A stretch of 64,000 bases of DNA from Apibacter raozihei (GCF_004014855.1 NZ_CP034930.1:2957716-3021715), one strand, 5' to 3'; shown: positions 8,841 through 17,209, numbered from the stretch's first letter. Made by a program: numbers and translations. The notes: generated from the sequence alone by a model not told the origin.

Positions 8841-9893
8841 TTATTCTATGGATTTTACAACCGCTTTTTCCGCTTCTTTTACAGTTCCGTCAAAACCTTG
8901 AACTCCTCCTACGGTTGTATATTTTAGTACATATTTTTTTCCCGGATTTACTCTGTTATAAATACTTTGACACATGAGTGTCGCTTCATGGAAACCACAA
9001 AGAATAAGCTTTAATTTTCCGGGATAAGTATTGATATCGCCAATGGCATATATGCCTTCTACATTAGTTTGATAATCTAATGCGTTGTTAACTTTAATGG
9101 CATTTTTTTCAATTTCCAGCCCCCAATTCGCTATAGGTCCTAGCTTAGGTGTTAGTCCGAATAAAGGAATAAAGTAATCCACCGATTTATCAAAAACAGT
9201 ACCTTCCTGTTCTATTACTAAAGATTCAACTTTTCCGTCTCCTTTTATACCGGTAATTTCTGCTGGAGTAATTAAATTAATCTTGCCTTCGTTTTTTAAA
9301 GCCTGAACTTTTTCTACGGAATCCAAAGCACCTCTAAATTCATTTCGTCTATGAACAAGAGTGACCTCAGCAGCAATGTCTGCCAGAAAAATACTCCAGT
9401 CCAATGCAGAATCTCCTCCTCCAGCAATAAGCACTTTTTTACCTCTGAATTGTTCTGGATTTTTTACAAAATATTCCACTCCTTTTTCCTCATAATCAGA
9501 AATATTTTCAATCTGAGGTTTTCTAGGTTCAAAACTTCCCAGTCCGGCTGCAATAGCTACCGCTTTTGCGTGATGCCGGGTTCCTTTGTCAGTGGTAACG
9601 ATAAAAGTACCGTCCTCCTGTTTATCTATAGTTTGTGCAATTTCATTTAAAGTAAATCCCGGTTCAAATTGTTTGATTTGCTCATGAAGGTTTTGCACCA
9701 GCTCACCTGCCTGAACGGTAGGATACCCAGGAATATCAAATATAGGCTTTTTTGGATATAACTCTGTTAACTGCCCTCCTATATTGGGAAGTGCATCAAT
9801 AATATGGCATCTTAATTTTAATAAGCCTGCTTCAAAAACTGTAAACAGACCTGTAGGACCTGCCCCTATTATCAGTATATCGGTTTCTATCAT
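8841..9893 (-). CDS. Ferredoxin-NADP+ reductase, thioredoxin-reductase-like (YumC type)
   Basis: The 350-residue flavoprotein starts with an FAD-binding motif (DILIIGAGPTGLFTVFEAG) followed by NIGGQLTELYP, a signature of YumC-type reductases. The second Rossmann fold for NADPH is KKVLIAGGGDSALDW. The FAD-binding C-terminal stretch is EGIYAIGDINTYPGKLKLI. The redox CxxC of true thioredoxin reductase is absent, as expected for this family. It transfers electrons between NADPH and ferredoxin. It is first in an operon with the 2Fe-2S ferredoxin and a TIGR02757 gene, led by a promoter at 10027-10058 and a leader of about 130 nt. Confidence 0.94.
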   Translation of the reverse strand: MIETDILIIGAGPTGLFTVFEAGLLKLRCHIIDALPNIGGQLTELYPKKPIFDIPGYPTVQAGELVQNLHEQIKQFEPGFTLNEIAQTIDKQEDGTFIVTTDKGTRHHAKAVAIAAGLGSFEPRKPQIENISDYEEKGVEYFVKNPEQFRGKKVLIAGGGDSALDWSIFLADIAAEVTLVHRRNEFRGALDSVEKVQALKNEGKINLITPAEITGIKGDGKVESLVIEQEGTVFDKSVDYFIPLFGLTPKLGPIANWGLEIEKNAIKVNNALDYQTNVEGIYAIGDINTYPGKLKLILCGFHEATLMCQSIYNRVNPGKKYVLKYTTVGGVQGFDGTVKEAEKAVVKSIE

Positions 9894-10026
9894 AATTCTA
9901 TCTGTTAAGTTGTTGTTGTTTAATGATATATTTTTTAATCAAGTATAATCTTTCCGCTCATTTGGTCTGCTCCTGAATTATTCAAGATAAAAAACACGGT
10001 AGTTTAGTAAGATTATTATTCAGCTG

Positions 10027-10058
10027 CAAAGATAATGAACCTGTTTTTATAAGCCAAA
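10027..10058 (-). promoter_or_regulatory. Bacteroidota-type promoter for the ferredoxin reductase operon
   Basis: On the minus strand TTTG (10058-10055) is followed after 20 bp by TATCTTTG (10034-10027), close to the TTTG-N19-TAnnTTTG consensus of the Bacteroidota primary sigma factor. The start codon lies about 134 bp downstream, so the leader is long. Confidence 0.6.
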
Positions 10059-10095
10059 CCTTGTAAATTTTTAGTTAATGTATATATATACAATT

Positions 10096-10132
10096 AAAGT
10101 ATGTTTGATCTGACAATCAAACATACTTTTTT
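10096..10132. terminator. Perfect 14-bp stem hairpin, likely terminator of oxyR
   Basis: AAAGTATGTTTGAT, six-base loop, then an exact inverted copy followed by a T-run. It lies 70 bp beyond the oxyR stop codon in the 307 bp gap between oxyR and the reductase operon. The better T-run is on the plus strand although both neighbours are on the minus strand. The same gap also holds the reductase promoter. Confidence 0.6.
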
Positions 10133-10200
10133 ACTTCAAGCTCTGTATTTACAATATATATTTGAGCAATACTTTATTTACACAGAGAACCTAATTATTG

Positions 10201-11142
10201 TTATATCACTTTGATTTGAGGTTTGTTTTCGGTTTTTTCTTCTAAAAATAATTTTCCTCTGAGTATACTTTTTACCAGTTCTATAAACTTGTCTGCAAAG
10301 GTAGTCCTTATTTGGTTTGTTGAATATATTAGCGATACTTCCCTGAATGGAGAAGCAGTAAAATATCTTACATTTTTTTTATCTACTTCTGATAAAATTT
10401 CGGACTCCAGTAAAGGAAGTATGGTGAAACCAAAACCTTCATTTACCAGGCTCACCAAAGTTGAAAAACTACCGCCTTCGAGCTTTATATTAGAATTGAT
10501 AGCTTCTTTATGCTTACAAAGATCCAGAACCACGTCTCGGAAGCAATGACCTTCTTCGAGCATTAAAAGATAATTGAAATCAAGTTTATCAGTATCTAAT
10601 ATTTTTTCTTTGTACAAAGCACTATTTTGAGGAGAAACATAAGCAACCAATGGTTCCCTGTACATGGGGCGCTCTATAATTTGCATTTCATCCAGTGGTG
10701 TACTTGCTATACCGAAATCTATATACCCTTCTTTTATCCCTTTCAGAATATCTTCCGTTTTAAGTTCTTTTATGACTAATTCGGATTCCGGATATTTGTT
10801 TCTGAAGGTTTTATAAAATAAAGGTACCAAGGTTGGGGTTATCGTAGGAATGATACCCATTACTACGGTACCGTTCATACTTTTTTTATCTTCTTCTACT
10901 ATTTTGGATAATTTTCCTGCTTCCTGCAATATAATTTTTGCCTGGTTGACAATTTTCTTCCCTATCGGAGTAATTTTAATAGGATTGGTCGTTCTATCGA
11001 ATAATTCAACTCCCAGGGTCTTTTCAAGTTTCTGAATCTGCATGCTTAGCGTAGGCTGGCTTACAAAAGCTTTTTCTGCGGCAACTGTAAAATTTTTATG
11101 TTCTGCAACAGTTAATACATATTGAAGTTGGATTAAAGTCAT
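10201..11142 (-). CDS. oxyR: LysR-family hydrogen peroxide sensor OxyR
   Basis: At 313 residues it has an N-terminal winged helix-turn-helix (FTVAAEKAFVSQPTLSMQIQKLE, about 18-40) and a LysR substrate-binding domain. The redox cysteines Cys200 and Cys209 stand in the context MLEEGHCFRD...LC, the same spacing and context as Cys199/Cys208 of E. coli OxyR, which form the regulatory disulfide. This supports a peroxide-responsive regulator of antioxidant genes rather than a generic LysR. No katG/ahpC gene is adjacent. The C-terminal tail (about 15 residues, KTENKPQIKVI) extends beyond the domain. Confidence 0.92.
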   Translation of the reverse strand: MTLIQLQYVLTVAEHKNFTVAAEKAFVSQPTLSMQIQKLEKTLGVELFDRTTNPIKITPIGKKIVNQAKIILQEAGKLSKIVEEDKKSMNGTVVMGIIPTITPTLVPLFYKTFRNKYPESELVIKELKTEDILKGIKEGYIDFGIASTPLDEMQIIERPMYREPLVAYVSPQNSALYKEKILDTDKLDFNYLLMLEEGHCFRDVVLDLCKHKEAINSNIKLEGGSFSTLVSLVNEGFGFTILPLLESEILSEVDKKNVRYFTASPFREVSLIYSTNQIRTTFADKFIELVKSILRGKLFLEEKTENKPQIKVI

Positions 11143-11363
11143 TCTATTTAGCTATATTTTATTTTGATTTAAAAAAAAGTTTTTCACCGCAATTTACTAA
11201 GATTATTCCAAATATTCTTAATAAAAAAAATTTTGTAACCTTTTGCGTTTTGTTTTCGTATATGGTATGTATGGGTAGAGAAAACTGGTTTATTCTTCTA
11301 CTCTTTAGGGTAACATTGTGTTTAATTTTTTAGATACATTTAAAAAAAAGCATTTTAAAAAGA

Positions 11364-12230
11364 ATGAGACAACTAAAGATTACCAAACAGGTAACAAACA
11401 GAGAAACTGCATCTCTTGACAAGTATTTACAAGAAATCGGAAAAGTAGATTTAATTACAGCGGATGAGGAGGTTGACTTAGCCCAACGCATCAAAGCTGG
11501 AGACAGAGTTGCTTTGGAAAAGCTGACCAAGGCTAATTTAAGGTTCGTAGTTTCTGTGGCAAAACAATATCAAAACCAAGGGTTGAGCTTACCGGATTTA
11601 ATTAATGAAGGAAATCTGGGATTAATTAAGGCGGCCAAACGTTTTGATGAAACCCGGGGGTTCAAATTTATTTCTTATGCGGTATGGTGGATTCGTCAGT
11701 CTATCCTTCAGGCTTTAGCAGAACAGTCCAGAATTGTTAGATTACCTCTTAACAAAATCGGCTCCATTAATAAAATAAACAAGGCATTTGCTCATTTAGA
11801 GCAGGAACATGAAAGGGCTCCTTCAGCTGCTGAGCTGAGTGAAGTGCTTGATATGAGCGAAGAGGATATTAAAGAATCGATGAAAAACTCAGGACGTCAT
11901 TTATCCATGGATGCTCCTTTGGTTGAAGGGGAAGACTCCAACCTGTATGATGTACTTCGCTCCGGTGAATCACCAAGTCCGGACAGAGACCTGATGCTGG
12001 AATCTTTACAAACTGAGATTGAACGTTCTCTATCTACTCTTACTCCAAGGGAAGCTGATTTAATCCGTCTATATTTCGGGCTAAGCGGCCAACACCCAAT
12101 GACTCTTGAAGAGATAGGAGAAACTTTTGATTTAACCCGCGAACGTGTTCGTCAGATCAAAGAAAAAGCTATTCGTAGATTAAAACATACCAGCAGAAGT
12201 AAAATTCTGAAATCGTATTTAGGAAAATAA
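11364..12230 (+). CDS. rpoD: Primary RNA polymerase sigma factor RpoD/SigA, short Bacteroidota form
   Basis: The 288-residue protein has region 1.2 ([16 protein letters not shown]), region 2 ([33 protein letters not shown]), region 3, and region 4 with the -35-binding helix-turn-helix ([27 protein letters not shown]). The long acidic region 1.1 of proteobacterial sigma-70 is absent, which is normal for Bacteroidota. It directs core RNA polymerase to the TTTG/TAnnTTTG promoters seen elsewhere in this window. It is monocistronic, divergent from oxyR, and ends at a hairpin terminator. Confidence 0.97.
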   Translation: MRQLKITKQVTNRETASLDKYLQEIGKVDLITADEEVDLAQRIKAGDRVALEKLTKANLRFVVSVAKQYQNQGLSLPDLINEGNLGLIKAAKRFDETRGFKFISYAVWWIRQSILQALAEQSRIVRLPLNKIGSINKINKAFAHLEQEHERAPSAAELSEVLDMSEEDIKESMKNSGRHLSMDAPLVEGEDSNLYDVLRSGESPSPDRDLMLESLQTEIERSLSTLTPREADLIRLYFGLSGQHPMTLEEIGETFDLTRERVRQIKEKAIRRLKHTSRSKILKSYLGK

Positions 12231-12252
12231 TTTATACTATATAAGTAATTGA

Positions 12253-12278
12253 GCAGTGTTTTCTGGCACTGCTTTTTT
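12253..12278 (+). terminator. Intrinsic terminator of rpoD
   Basis: GCAGTG, an eight-base loop, CACTGC, then six T residues, 22 bp after the rpoD stop codon. Confidence 0.8.
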
Positions 12279-12310
12279 ATTTGCCTTTTTTTTAATTTTA
12301 CTGTTATTTT

Positions 12311-13168
12311 ATGAAAGAAGTCCTTATCAGTGTACTGTTTAATGTCGGAGTTTCCATAATCTTAAAAATTTTCAGTTCCAAATCATCTGCATCTCAGTCC
12401 TTATTTCCAGTTATTACTTATAATTACATTTTTTCTGCACTGTTTTGCTATTTTATATATCATCCTTCGTTAACTACTATTAACGATAGCCAAGCTCCCT
12501 GGCTCATTTATATTCTTATGAGTATACTTATGCCGGTGATGTTTATTCTTATTGGACTATCAATTAAACACATTGGTATTGCACGTACAGATATTGCCCA
12601 ACGAATTTCCTTACTATTAACTCTCGTAGCTTCTTTTCTCTTTTTTAAAGAAGATTTTACCTGGAAAAAAATAGCTGGCCTCTCCCTAGGTTTTATATCT
12701 ATCTTTTTTATTTTCCACCAAAGCCGGAAAAGCAAATCCGAGGGTATATATTCATGGTTATTGCCTGTTTTAATTTTCTTTGGTATGGGAGTCATAAGTA
12801 TCTTATACAAAGTGATAGCTGCTAATCAGGAAATTTCTTTTACCACATCTACTTTTTTTATTTTCGTTGGTTCTTTTATAACCGGAGTAATTATTTTAGC
12901 ATTTAGCAAACAAAAATTTAACCTTTCTTCTCTGGTTTGGGGCTTAGCGGTAGGTGTTTTTAATTTTGGAAATGTGTTGTTTTATTTGAAAGCTCATCAG
13001 ACTTTAAAGCATAATCCTTCTATGGTTTTTGCTACCATGAATTTGGGCGTTATTATCTTAGGTAGTATTACCGGAATTTGCTTTTTTAAGGAAAAGATGT
13101 CTTCCCGTAATTATTTTGGATTGCTCTTAGCTCTTATATCTATTATATTAATCACTTTTTGGAAATGA
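12311..13168 (+). CDS. EamA/DMT-superfamily permease
   Basis: The 285-residue protein consists almost wholly of hydrophobic segments, about ten predicted helices arranged as two repeats, as in the drug/metabolite transporter superfamily. Typical are the conserved stretches at the end of each repeat (FFKEDFTWKKIAGLSLGFISI and FFKEKMSSRNYFGLLLALISI), where an acidic residue precedes the final helix. It should sit in the inner membrane. Members export metabolites, amino acids or drugs and the substrate here cannot be inferred. It follows rpoD after the terminator, so it is probably transcribed on its own. Confidence 0.85.
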   Translation: MKEVLISVLFNVGVSIILKIFSSKSSASQSLFPVITYNYIFSALFCYFIYHPSLTTINDSQAPWLIYILMSILMPVMFILIGLSIKHIGIARTDIAQRISLLLTLVASFLFFKEDFTWKKIAGLSLGFISIFFIFHQSRKSKSEGIYSWLLPVLIFFGMGVISILYKVIAANQEISFTTSTFFIFVGSFITGVIILAFSKQKFNLSSLVWGLAVGVFNFGNVLFYLKAHQTLKHNPSMVFATMNLGVIILGSITGICFFKEKMSSRNYFGLLLALISIILITFWK

Positions 13169-13280
13169 TAAGACAAAAAATAGTTAACTGAGCACTTATT
13201 TTTTATTACTTTTATTTTACTGATTCTTAGCAAAAAAGATAGTTATGGTTAAAAAATATCAAGTATTTTTTTAATTACGA

Positions 13281-13311
13281 TTTGGAGAATTAAAGAAAAG
13301 GCGTATATTTG
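13281..13311 (+). promoter_or_regulatory. Consensus Bacteroidota promoter of the tRNA gene
   Basis: TTTG at 13281-13284, exactly 19 bp, then TATATTTG at 13304-13311. This matches TTTG-N19-TAnnTTTG and is placed 18 bp before the mature tRNA start. Confidence 0.85.
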
Positions 13312-13329
13312 CAATCGCTAATCAGCACT

Positions 13330-13403
13330 GGTCCTATAGCTCAGTTGGTTAGAGCACCTGACTCATAATCAGGTGGTCCCTGGTTCGAGCCCAGGTGGGA
13401 CCA
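13330..13403 (+). tRNA. tRNA with CAU anticodon (Met elongator or Ile2)
   Basis: A complete cloverleaf can be drawn. The acceptor GGTCCTA pairs with TGGGACC; the anticodon stem CCTGA/TCAGG holds the loop CTCATAA; the anticodon CAT is at 13364-13366; the T-arm is CCTGGTTCGAGCCCAGG. The discriminator base is A and the CCA end is not encoded. A CAU anticodon can be elongator Met or, after lysidine modification by TilS, Ile for AUA codons; the gene sequence alone did not let me decide. It lacks the initiator features. Confidence 0.95.
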
Positions 13404-13425
13404 CTTTTTAAAATTTAAATTATTT

Positions 13426-13455
13426 AAAACCTGTATTTTAACATACAGGTTTTTT
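13426..13455 (+). terminator. Terminator downstream of the tRNA gene
   Basis: AAAACCTGTA, eight-base loop, TACAGGTTTT and further T residues, about 22 bp after the tRNA. Confidence 0.75.
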
Positions 13456-13483
13456 ATTTTTAGACAATGAATTGAATTTTATT

Positions 13484-13636
13484 AGCTACATAACAACTTT
13501 TCATACGTACCGGGCGGATAGCTTTCTGCAATATCTACTTTTCTTCTTAAAATAATTTCTTTTTTGGTTAGCTTTCCTTTGTAATGTTTCTTTCTGTATT
13601 TTTATAATATTCATCATAAACTTTCTCAATAAAAAC
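13484..13636 (-). pseudogene. Short decayed coding remnant, unrecognised
   Basis: On the minus strand one frame gives FIEKVYDEYYKNTERNITK. A second frame continues GKLTKKEIILRRKVDIAESY then PPGTYEKLLCS and a stop. The composition is protein-like and the two pieces abut at a single frameshift, which suggests the last 50 codons of a dead gene. The ending is loosely like the tail of DUF3857/transglutaminase proteins, but I do not claim identity. No start codon or longer frame is present. Confidence 0.4.
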
Positions 13637-13653
13637 CCTTTAAATATATTTAA

Positions 13654-14030
13654 TCAATCTCTGTTCTTTTGGTAAAGTGTTTGTTTTTTATAGTTAGGAT
13701 TAGATAAGGCTTCTCTGTATACAAAAAATCTTTCTCCGTCATATAATTTTCTTCAAAACTTATGAGTTACCGGACATATAAAATACCAAACTTTACCTTT
13801 TCTTAAGTTGGAAGGTTTAGAGCTTACATATATTTTATATTTTACCTCTTCTATTTGTTTATAGATATAAGAAAGTTTTATATATGATTTTTCTTCATAT
13901 ATAAGAAACTATGGAAACAGAATCTGTATTACAGCCATTCCTGCTCCATTGTATGGTTCCGTTTAATGAAGTATGTAAAGCTAAATATCCGTTTTTCTTT
14001 AGAAAGTAATCTCTATGTTTTTACATTCAT
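13654..14030 (-). pseudogene. Frameshifted remnant of a conserved Bacteroidota hypothetical protein
   Basis: Reading the minus strand from about 14005: FLKKNGYLALHTSLNGTIQW and SRNGCNTDSVSIVSYI, then a stop and frameshift. The second frame gives KLSYIYKQIEEVKYKIYVSS, KPSNLRKGKVWYFICPVTHK, an in-frame TGA after KF, then RKLYDGERFFVYREALSNPN. The motif WYFICPVT...RKLY followed by HREA-like residues is, from memory, that of a small uncharacterised Bacteroidota family (usually ICPVTGKRCRKLY). The loss of the Cys-Arg pair at the TGA and the frameshift show it is not functional. With the remnant at 13484-13636 it fills most of the 875 bp between the tRNA and the TonB-like gene. Confidence 0.55.
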
Positions 14031-14278
14031 TTGATGAAATAGAAAAACCGGAAATCCTTGGCATTTTTAGTGTCTTTTGTTATGCAAACCTAAATCTTTA
14101 AGGAAGATGAGGTTTTAACCTTTATCTAAAAATACAAATAAAATATAAGACTCACAAATAACAATCTGTTAACAAGTATTTTAATTACATGTTTAGAATA
14201 AAATATTTTTACCCTTATTAACCATATATGTAAGAGGTTAATAAAGATTAATTTTTATTATTTGTTGTAAAGTATATA

Positions 14279-14803
14279 TTAATCCAGATTATATCTATAT
14301 GGTATTATAACGTTTTTATTATTTATTTGAGATGAATGAGTAGGTTCTTTAGGTAATACAAAACTAACTGGAAGTCTGAAAAAACTCCTAACAGGTTTAC
14401 CATCAATAGTAGCAGGTTTCCACTTACCCTCAGTTTTTTTAACCGCTTCTATACACATTTCATCTAATCCATCTCCTAATTTTTTACCAACTACACTAAT
14501 ATTAGATACAGAACCATCTTTCTCGACTACAAATTTTATCAGCATTTTCCCCTGTGTCCCCTTATCTCGGGCAACTTCTGTATACTCAATATATTGCGCA
14601 ATATATCGAGAAATCTCCCCTTCCGTAAATTTAGCTCGTTTGTCCACCTGGTTAAAAATATAATTTTCATCTTCAATAGGTGCTGAAGAAAATGCAGGAA
14701 GAGCCACATAACTTTCCAAGTCTTTTGACATATTTGTTTCTTCCTGTCCAAAACAAAAAATATTAATACTTACTAAAAGCCAAAGAGCAAACAACTTTTT
14801 CAT
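14279..14803 (-). CDS. Secreted TonB C-terminal domain protein (energy transducer TonB-like)
   Basis: From the ATG at 14803 (MKKLFALWLLVSINIFCFGQ) the product has 174 residues with a cleavable signal peptide. The frame extends six codons further up, but that would precede the signal. The TonB C-terminal fold is recognised in GTQGKMLIKFVVEKDGSVSN through EAVKKTEGKWKPATIDGKPV and RSFFRLPVSFVL. There is no N-terminal membrane anchor or proline-rich spacer, so it is not a classical ExbB/D-coupled TonB. Short periplasmic TonB_C proteins of this kind are common in flavobacteria and their role is unclear. It lies alone on the minus strand. Confidence 0.75.
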   Translation of the reverse strand: MKKLFALWLLVSINIFCFGQEETNMSKDLESYVALPAFSSAPIEDENYIFNQVDKRAKFTEGEISRYIAQYIEYTEVARDKGTQGKMLIKFVVEKDGSVSNISVVGKKLGDGLDEMCIEAVKKTEGKWKPATIDGKPVRSFFRLPVSFVLPKEPTHSSQINNKNVIIPYRYNLD

Positions 14804-14956
14804 TTGTAGAATTTTTTTCAAAAATAATGGTTTATTAATTAATGCTGCTAATTTAAGGCTTGCGAAAGCGAGTTATGATTACCGCTTTAGCAGCCGTACA
14901 AATTCTGTACTTGCATGAAATATAATTAGAAAATATTTTACTATTTTTTATATTGA

Positions 14957-15370
14957 TTATTTACTCAACAACTTCTCTATCAACGCATTTTTTTCCTGAA
15001 CCATGCGCTCGTAAAGGGCTTCTTTTTCTGTGTAAAGTTCTACTATTTTATCTATAGGATTGAAATTAAAAGTAAATTGATGTCCAATAGAATTATCATT
15101 CAAATCTTGACTATGAAAAGAATTTGCTACAAAATTCAAAGCTCCCTCATCATTAAAATTTTCAATAGCTTCTACCGGAATTTTCAGGATTTGAGCAATT
15201 TTTTGTAGAGTTTCTTTTTCAATTTCTTCCTTAGCTTCCAGTTTAGACATGGTGGCCTGGGTAATGTTTAACTCTACAGCCAAAGCATCTTGTTTTATAC
15301 CCAGCATTTCCCTTAATCTTTTTACATTTTTTCCGTGGTGCACTTTTTTAGGTTCTATATGTGTGTTCAT
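14957..15370 (-). CDS. XRE-family helix-turn-helix regulator
   Basis: A 137-residue protein with a Cro/C1 helix-turn-helix at about 14-68 (VKRLREMLGIKQDALAVELN, then ITQATMSKLEAKEEIEKETL and QKIAQILKIPVEAIENF). The C-terminal half has a short linker and a predicted coiled coil (IVELYTEKEALYERMVQEKNALIEKLL). This architecture is common next to mobile or variable islands of Bacteroidota. A TATTTTTG box on the minus strand (15402-15395) 25 bp upstream is the likely promoter. It is divergent from a 95-residue hypothetical gene. The target is unknown. Confidence 0.85.
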   Translation of the reverse strand: MNTHIEPKKVHHGKNVKRLREMLGIKQDALAVELNITQATMSKLEAKEEIEKETLQKIAQILKIPVEAIENFNDEGALNFVANSFHSQDLNDNSIGHQFTFNFNPIDKIVELYTEKEALYERMVQEKNALIEKLLSK

Positions 15371-15394
15371 GGTTTATCACTTTTCATCTGTTTA

Positions 15395-15402
15395 CAAAAA
15401 TA
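15395..15402 (-). promoter_or_regulatory. TAnnTTTG promoter box of the XRE regulator
   Basis: The minus strand reads TATTTTTG, 25 bp before the start codon. No -33 TTTG is seen at the right spacing. Confidence 0.4.
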
Positions 15403-15513
15403 ACAAATAATACGCTAAAATAAGAGATTCTTATTTCTGGAATTTTATTTTCCGTCACAGAATGTTTTATCTTATTTTCCTTTCTTTATTTTGTTTGTAT
15501 AAAGATACTAAAA

Positions 15514-15801
15514 ATGAACGAAGAACAATATAGGGAAATACAAGGCTGGATCAAAGATTTAAAAAAAGACCGAGCCCTGCGTTTTATGAATACGGGTACT
15601 ACTAATTATAAGCAATTAGGCTTTACCTTGCTTTCCTTGCTTAATACCTGCCAAACGCATGTATTTTCAATGGAAAACAAAAAACCAACACCTGAACAAG
15701 AAGAAGAAACTAGGATTGATATTTATAACCTGCTGGAAATGGCGAAACACCTTCTCCCCCACATCGAGTTTGAATTTTTGGACAGGGTGCTGAGGGAGTA
15801 A
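15514..15801 (+). CDS. Hypothetical protein, 95 residues
   Basis: I do not recognise a family. The protein begins MNEEQYREIQGWIKDLKKDR, is charged, has no signal peptide or membrane segment, and is predicted to be mostly helical (YNLLEMAKHLLPHIEFEFLDRVL). It is divergent from the XRE regulator (143 bp apart). It ends directly before a decayed minus-strand gene end at 15803. Codon use looks like that of its neighbours. It is probably a real small gene because the frame is well composed and starts with a good ATG. Confidence 0.6.
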   Translation: MNEEQYREIQGWIKDLKKDRALRFMNTGTTNYKQLGFTLLSLLNTCQTHVFSMENKKPTPEQEEETRIDIYNLLEMAKHLLPHIEFEFLDRVLRE

Positions 15802-15802
15802 A

Positions 15803-15914
15803 TAAGCCTGCAATATTTTCCAAATTGGCCTCAAAAAAGGTTTGTATATCTTTTTCCGGTTTAAAAGGTTTTTCCTTTAGCTCGGAAAGTTATTTTTTAT
15901 CCTGGGTAAATATT
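15803..15914 (-). pseudogene. N-terminal remnant of a DUF5655-like protein
   Basis: On the minus strand the frame IFTQDKK, stop, LSELKEKPFKPEKDIQTFFE, ANLENIAGLFTP resembles the conserved opening of DUF5655 proteins (pattern L..LKEKPF.LE.DIQ.LFE.NL..I.GL). The start codon is lost, a TAA interrupts it, and the rest of the gene is missing where the 15514-15801 gene begins on the other strand. In this family the DUF is often found near restriction loci. The recognition is from memory of the motif. Confidence 0.45.
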
Positions 15915-16193
15915 TAGATGAATGGTTAGATTTCTATTTCAGAAAGGATAATTGATAAAGCCCACTTTATTCGCTATAAAGCCAGACATAGTAAGAATAA
16001 AGTTATAAATCTTACTACAAAATAATTGAAGATATTAAAAAACTATACTTTCTCACAAACCAGATTACAACAGATAGCAGATATGTTTATATTTTGTGTT
16101 TTACTGAATTAGGTATGGCATTTAATACAGTTCAAACAAAGCCTGTACATATAGCCATAACCTTTTGCTTTAACATTTTTTAGTAATTTATTT
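15915..16193. other. Gap with possible coding remnants
   Basis: The plus strand at 15950-16020 reads DKAHFIRYKARHSKNKVINL before a stop. A +1 frame then continues EDIKKLYFLTNQITTDSRYV and ILCFTELGMAFNTVQTKP to about 16182. It may be a dead gene, but I recognise no family and see no start. Confidence 0.25.
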
Positions 16194-16201
16194 TATCTTT
16201 G
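16194..16201 (+). promoter_or_regulatory. TAnnTTTG promoter box of the membrane protein gene at 16210
   Basis: TATCTTTG ends 8 bp before the ATG, implying a very short leader. Confidence 0.4.
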
Positions 16202-16209
16202 AAATAAAA

Positions 16210-16608
16210 ATGGGATTAATACTAATACCTTTACTTCTTGTTATTTTTATATTTTATATGGTTTGCTTTGTTAAATTTATTCTGTTAATTGTATCTAAAC
16301 AAATTCTACTTAAACAGTGTTTATTGGGTTGTTTATTATCTATTTTAATATATACCTCCATAATATTTTATTTTATCTTAAATCAAAGTATATACGCTTT
16401 TGAACCTATTTTTTTAGTAATAACTTTTATGTTTATCATTCCGGGAGTATTTGTATGTATATTTTTTTTAGTTTCAATAAATAAAACAAATAACATTTTT
16501 AATATTTTATTAGCAAGTATTTTGTTTTCAGGGATCTTATCTGTTTCTACTTTCTCTTTAATATTTGATTATCTTGAAAAAATGAAAATAATCGATTATT
16601 ATTATTAA
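16210..16608 (+). CDS. Small integral membrane protein, paralogue of 24517-24903
   Basis: 132 residues with four hydrophobic segments and no known domain. Its sequence parallels the protein at 24517-24903: both begin MGL..(L/M)P, share an (I/L)PG motif after the third helix (FMFIIPG versus LMFILPG), and end LFS.IL...TFS.I.DYLEK followed by II.(F/D)YY/H. The two copies flank the type I restriction operon. No start upstream is plausible because the promoter box lies 8 bp before the ATG. A 34-bp perfect palindrome follows and is its likely terminator. Function unknown. Confidence 0.7.
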   Translation: MGLILIPLLLVIFIFYMVCFVKFILLIVSKQILLKQCLLGCLLSILIYTSIIFYFILNQSIYAFEPIFLVITFMFIIPGVFVCIFFLVSINKTNNIFNILLASILFSGILSVSTFSLIFDYLEKMKIIDYYY

Positions 16609-16623
16609 TAGTATCGATCTTTG

Positions 16624-16668
16624 CAATTAGCTTTAATATATATATTAAAGCTAATTGACATCGTTTTT
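16624..16668 (+). terminator. 34-bp perfect palindrome followed by T-run
   Basis: CAATTAGCTTTAATATA and its exact reverse complement abut without a loop base at 16624-16657. ACATCGTTTTTT follows. It lies 16 bp after the membrane protein stop, so a terminator is the simplest reading, although the stem is unusually long and AT-rich. Confidence 0.55.
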
Positions 16669-17209
16669 TGTTTTTAAATAATACCCTTTTTTTATTTCCG
16701 GTTTTAATTTTTTCCTTTATTTTTGGCAGTGATATTTTTCATTCGAAAACCTTAACGTATTCCCACACCTGTAATTATGGTACAGGCCTGAGAAGTAAAC
16801 AATTAAAAAAAATAATGTGTGGGCTTGGTACTTTTCTCAGATTGTCGACTTGTTATAACATGTCACGATAGATTATTAAAAAACTTTCATTTGCCTTAAT
16901 ATGTCATAAAGATGACGCAGATATTTCTACGCTTAAATAATTGGTTTATAATATATTTGAGAATGCAAACTTAGAAATCGTAAGATTACAGCAAGATATG
17001 TTTTAATCAGTTCAAAACCATTGCAAAATTCAGCTCCTAAATCGCAATTTAAATGTCTGGTAAATACGTGTTAGTTATGGGAGAAAATAAGCTAAGGGAA
17101 AAGAAAGAAAGTATCTTAGAACATAACAAAAGATAATATTATAGAAATGATGTAAATTATTCCATTAAATATGGATTTACTATCCTCAATAATCGCGACT
17201 TTTTTATGT
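16669..17209. other. 540 bp gap with decayed sequence before hsdR
   Basis: No intact gene. On the plus strand at about 16910-17060 a stop-interrupted frame gives HKDDADISTLK, LVYNIFENANLEIVRLQQDM and SVQNHCKIQLLNRNLNVW, which has protein-like composition. It may be a dead gene, but I cannot name it. Confidence 0.3.

Noticed and set aside
10096-10132. Small RNA or riboswitch at the perfect hairpin between oxyR and the reductase operon
   Set aside because: A lone stem with a T-run is more simply a terminator; no further conserved structure was seen.
16668-16871. 67-codon plus-strand frame
   Set aside because: It begins inside the T-run of the palindrome and has low-complexity Phe/Leu start; no support for coding.
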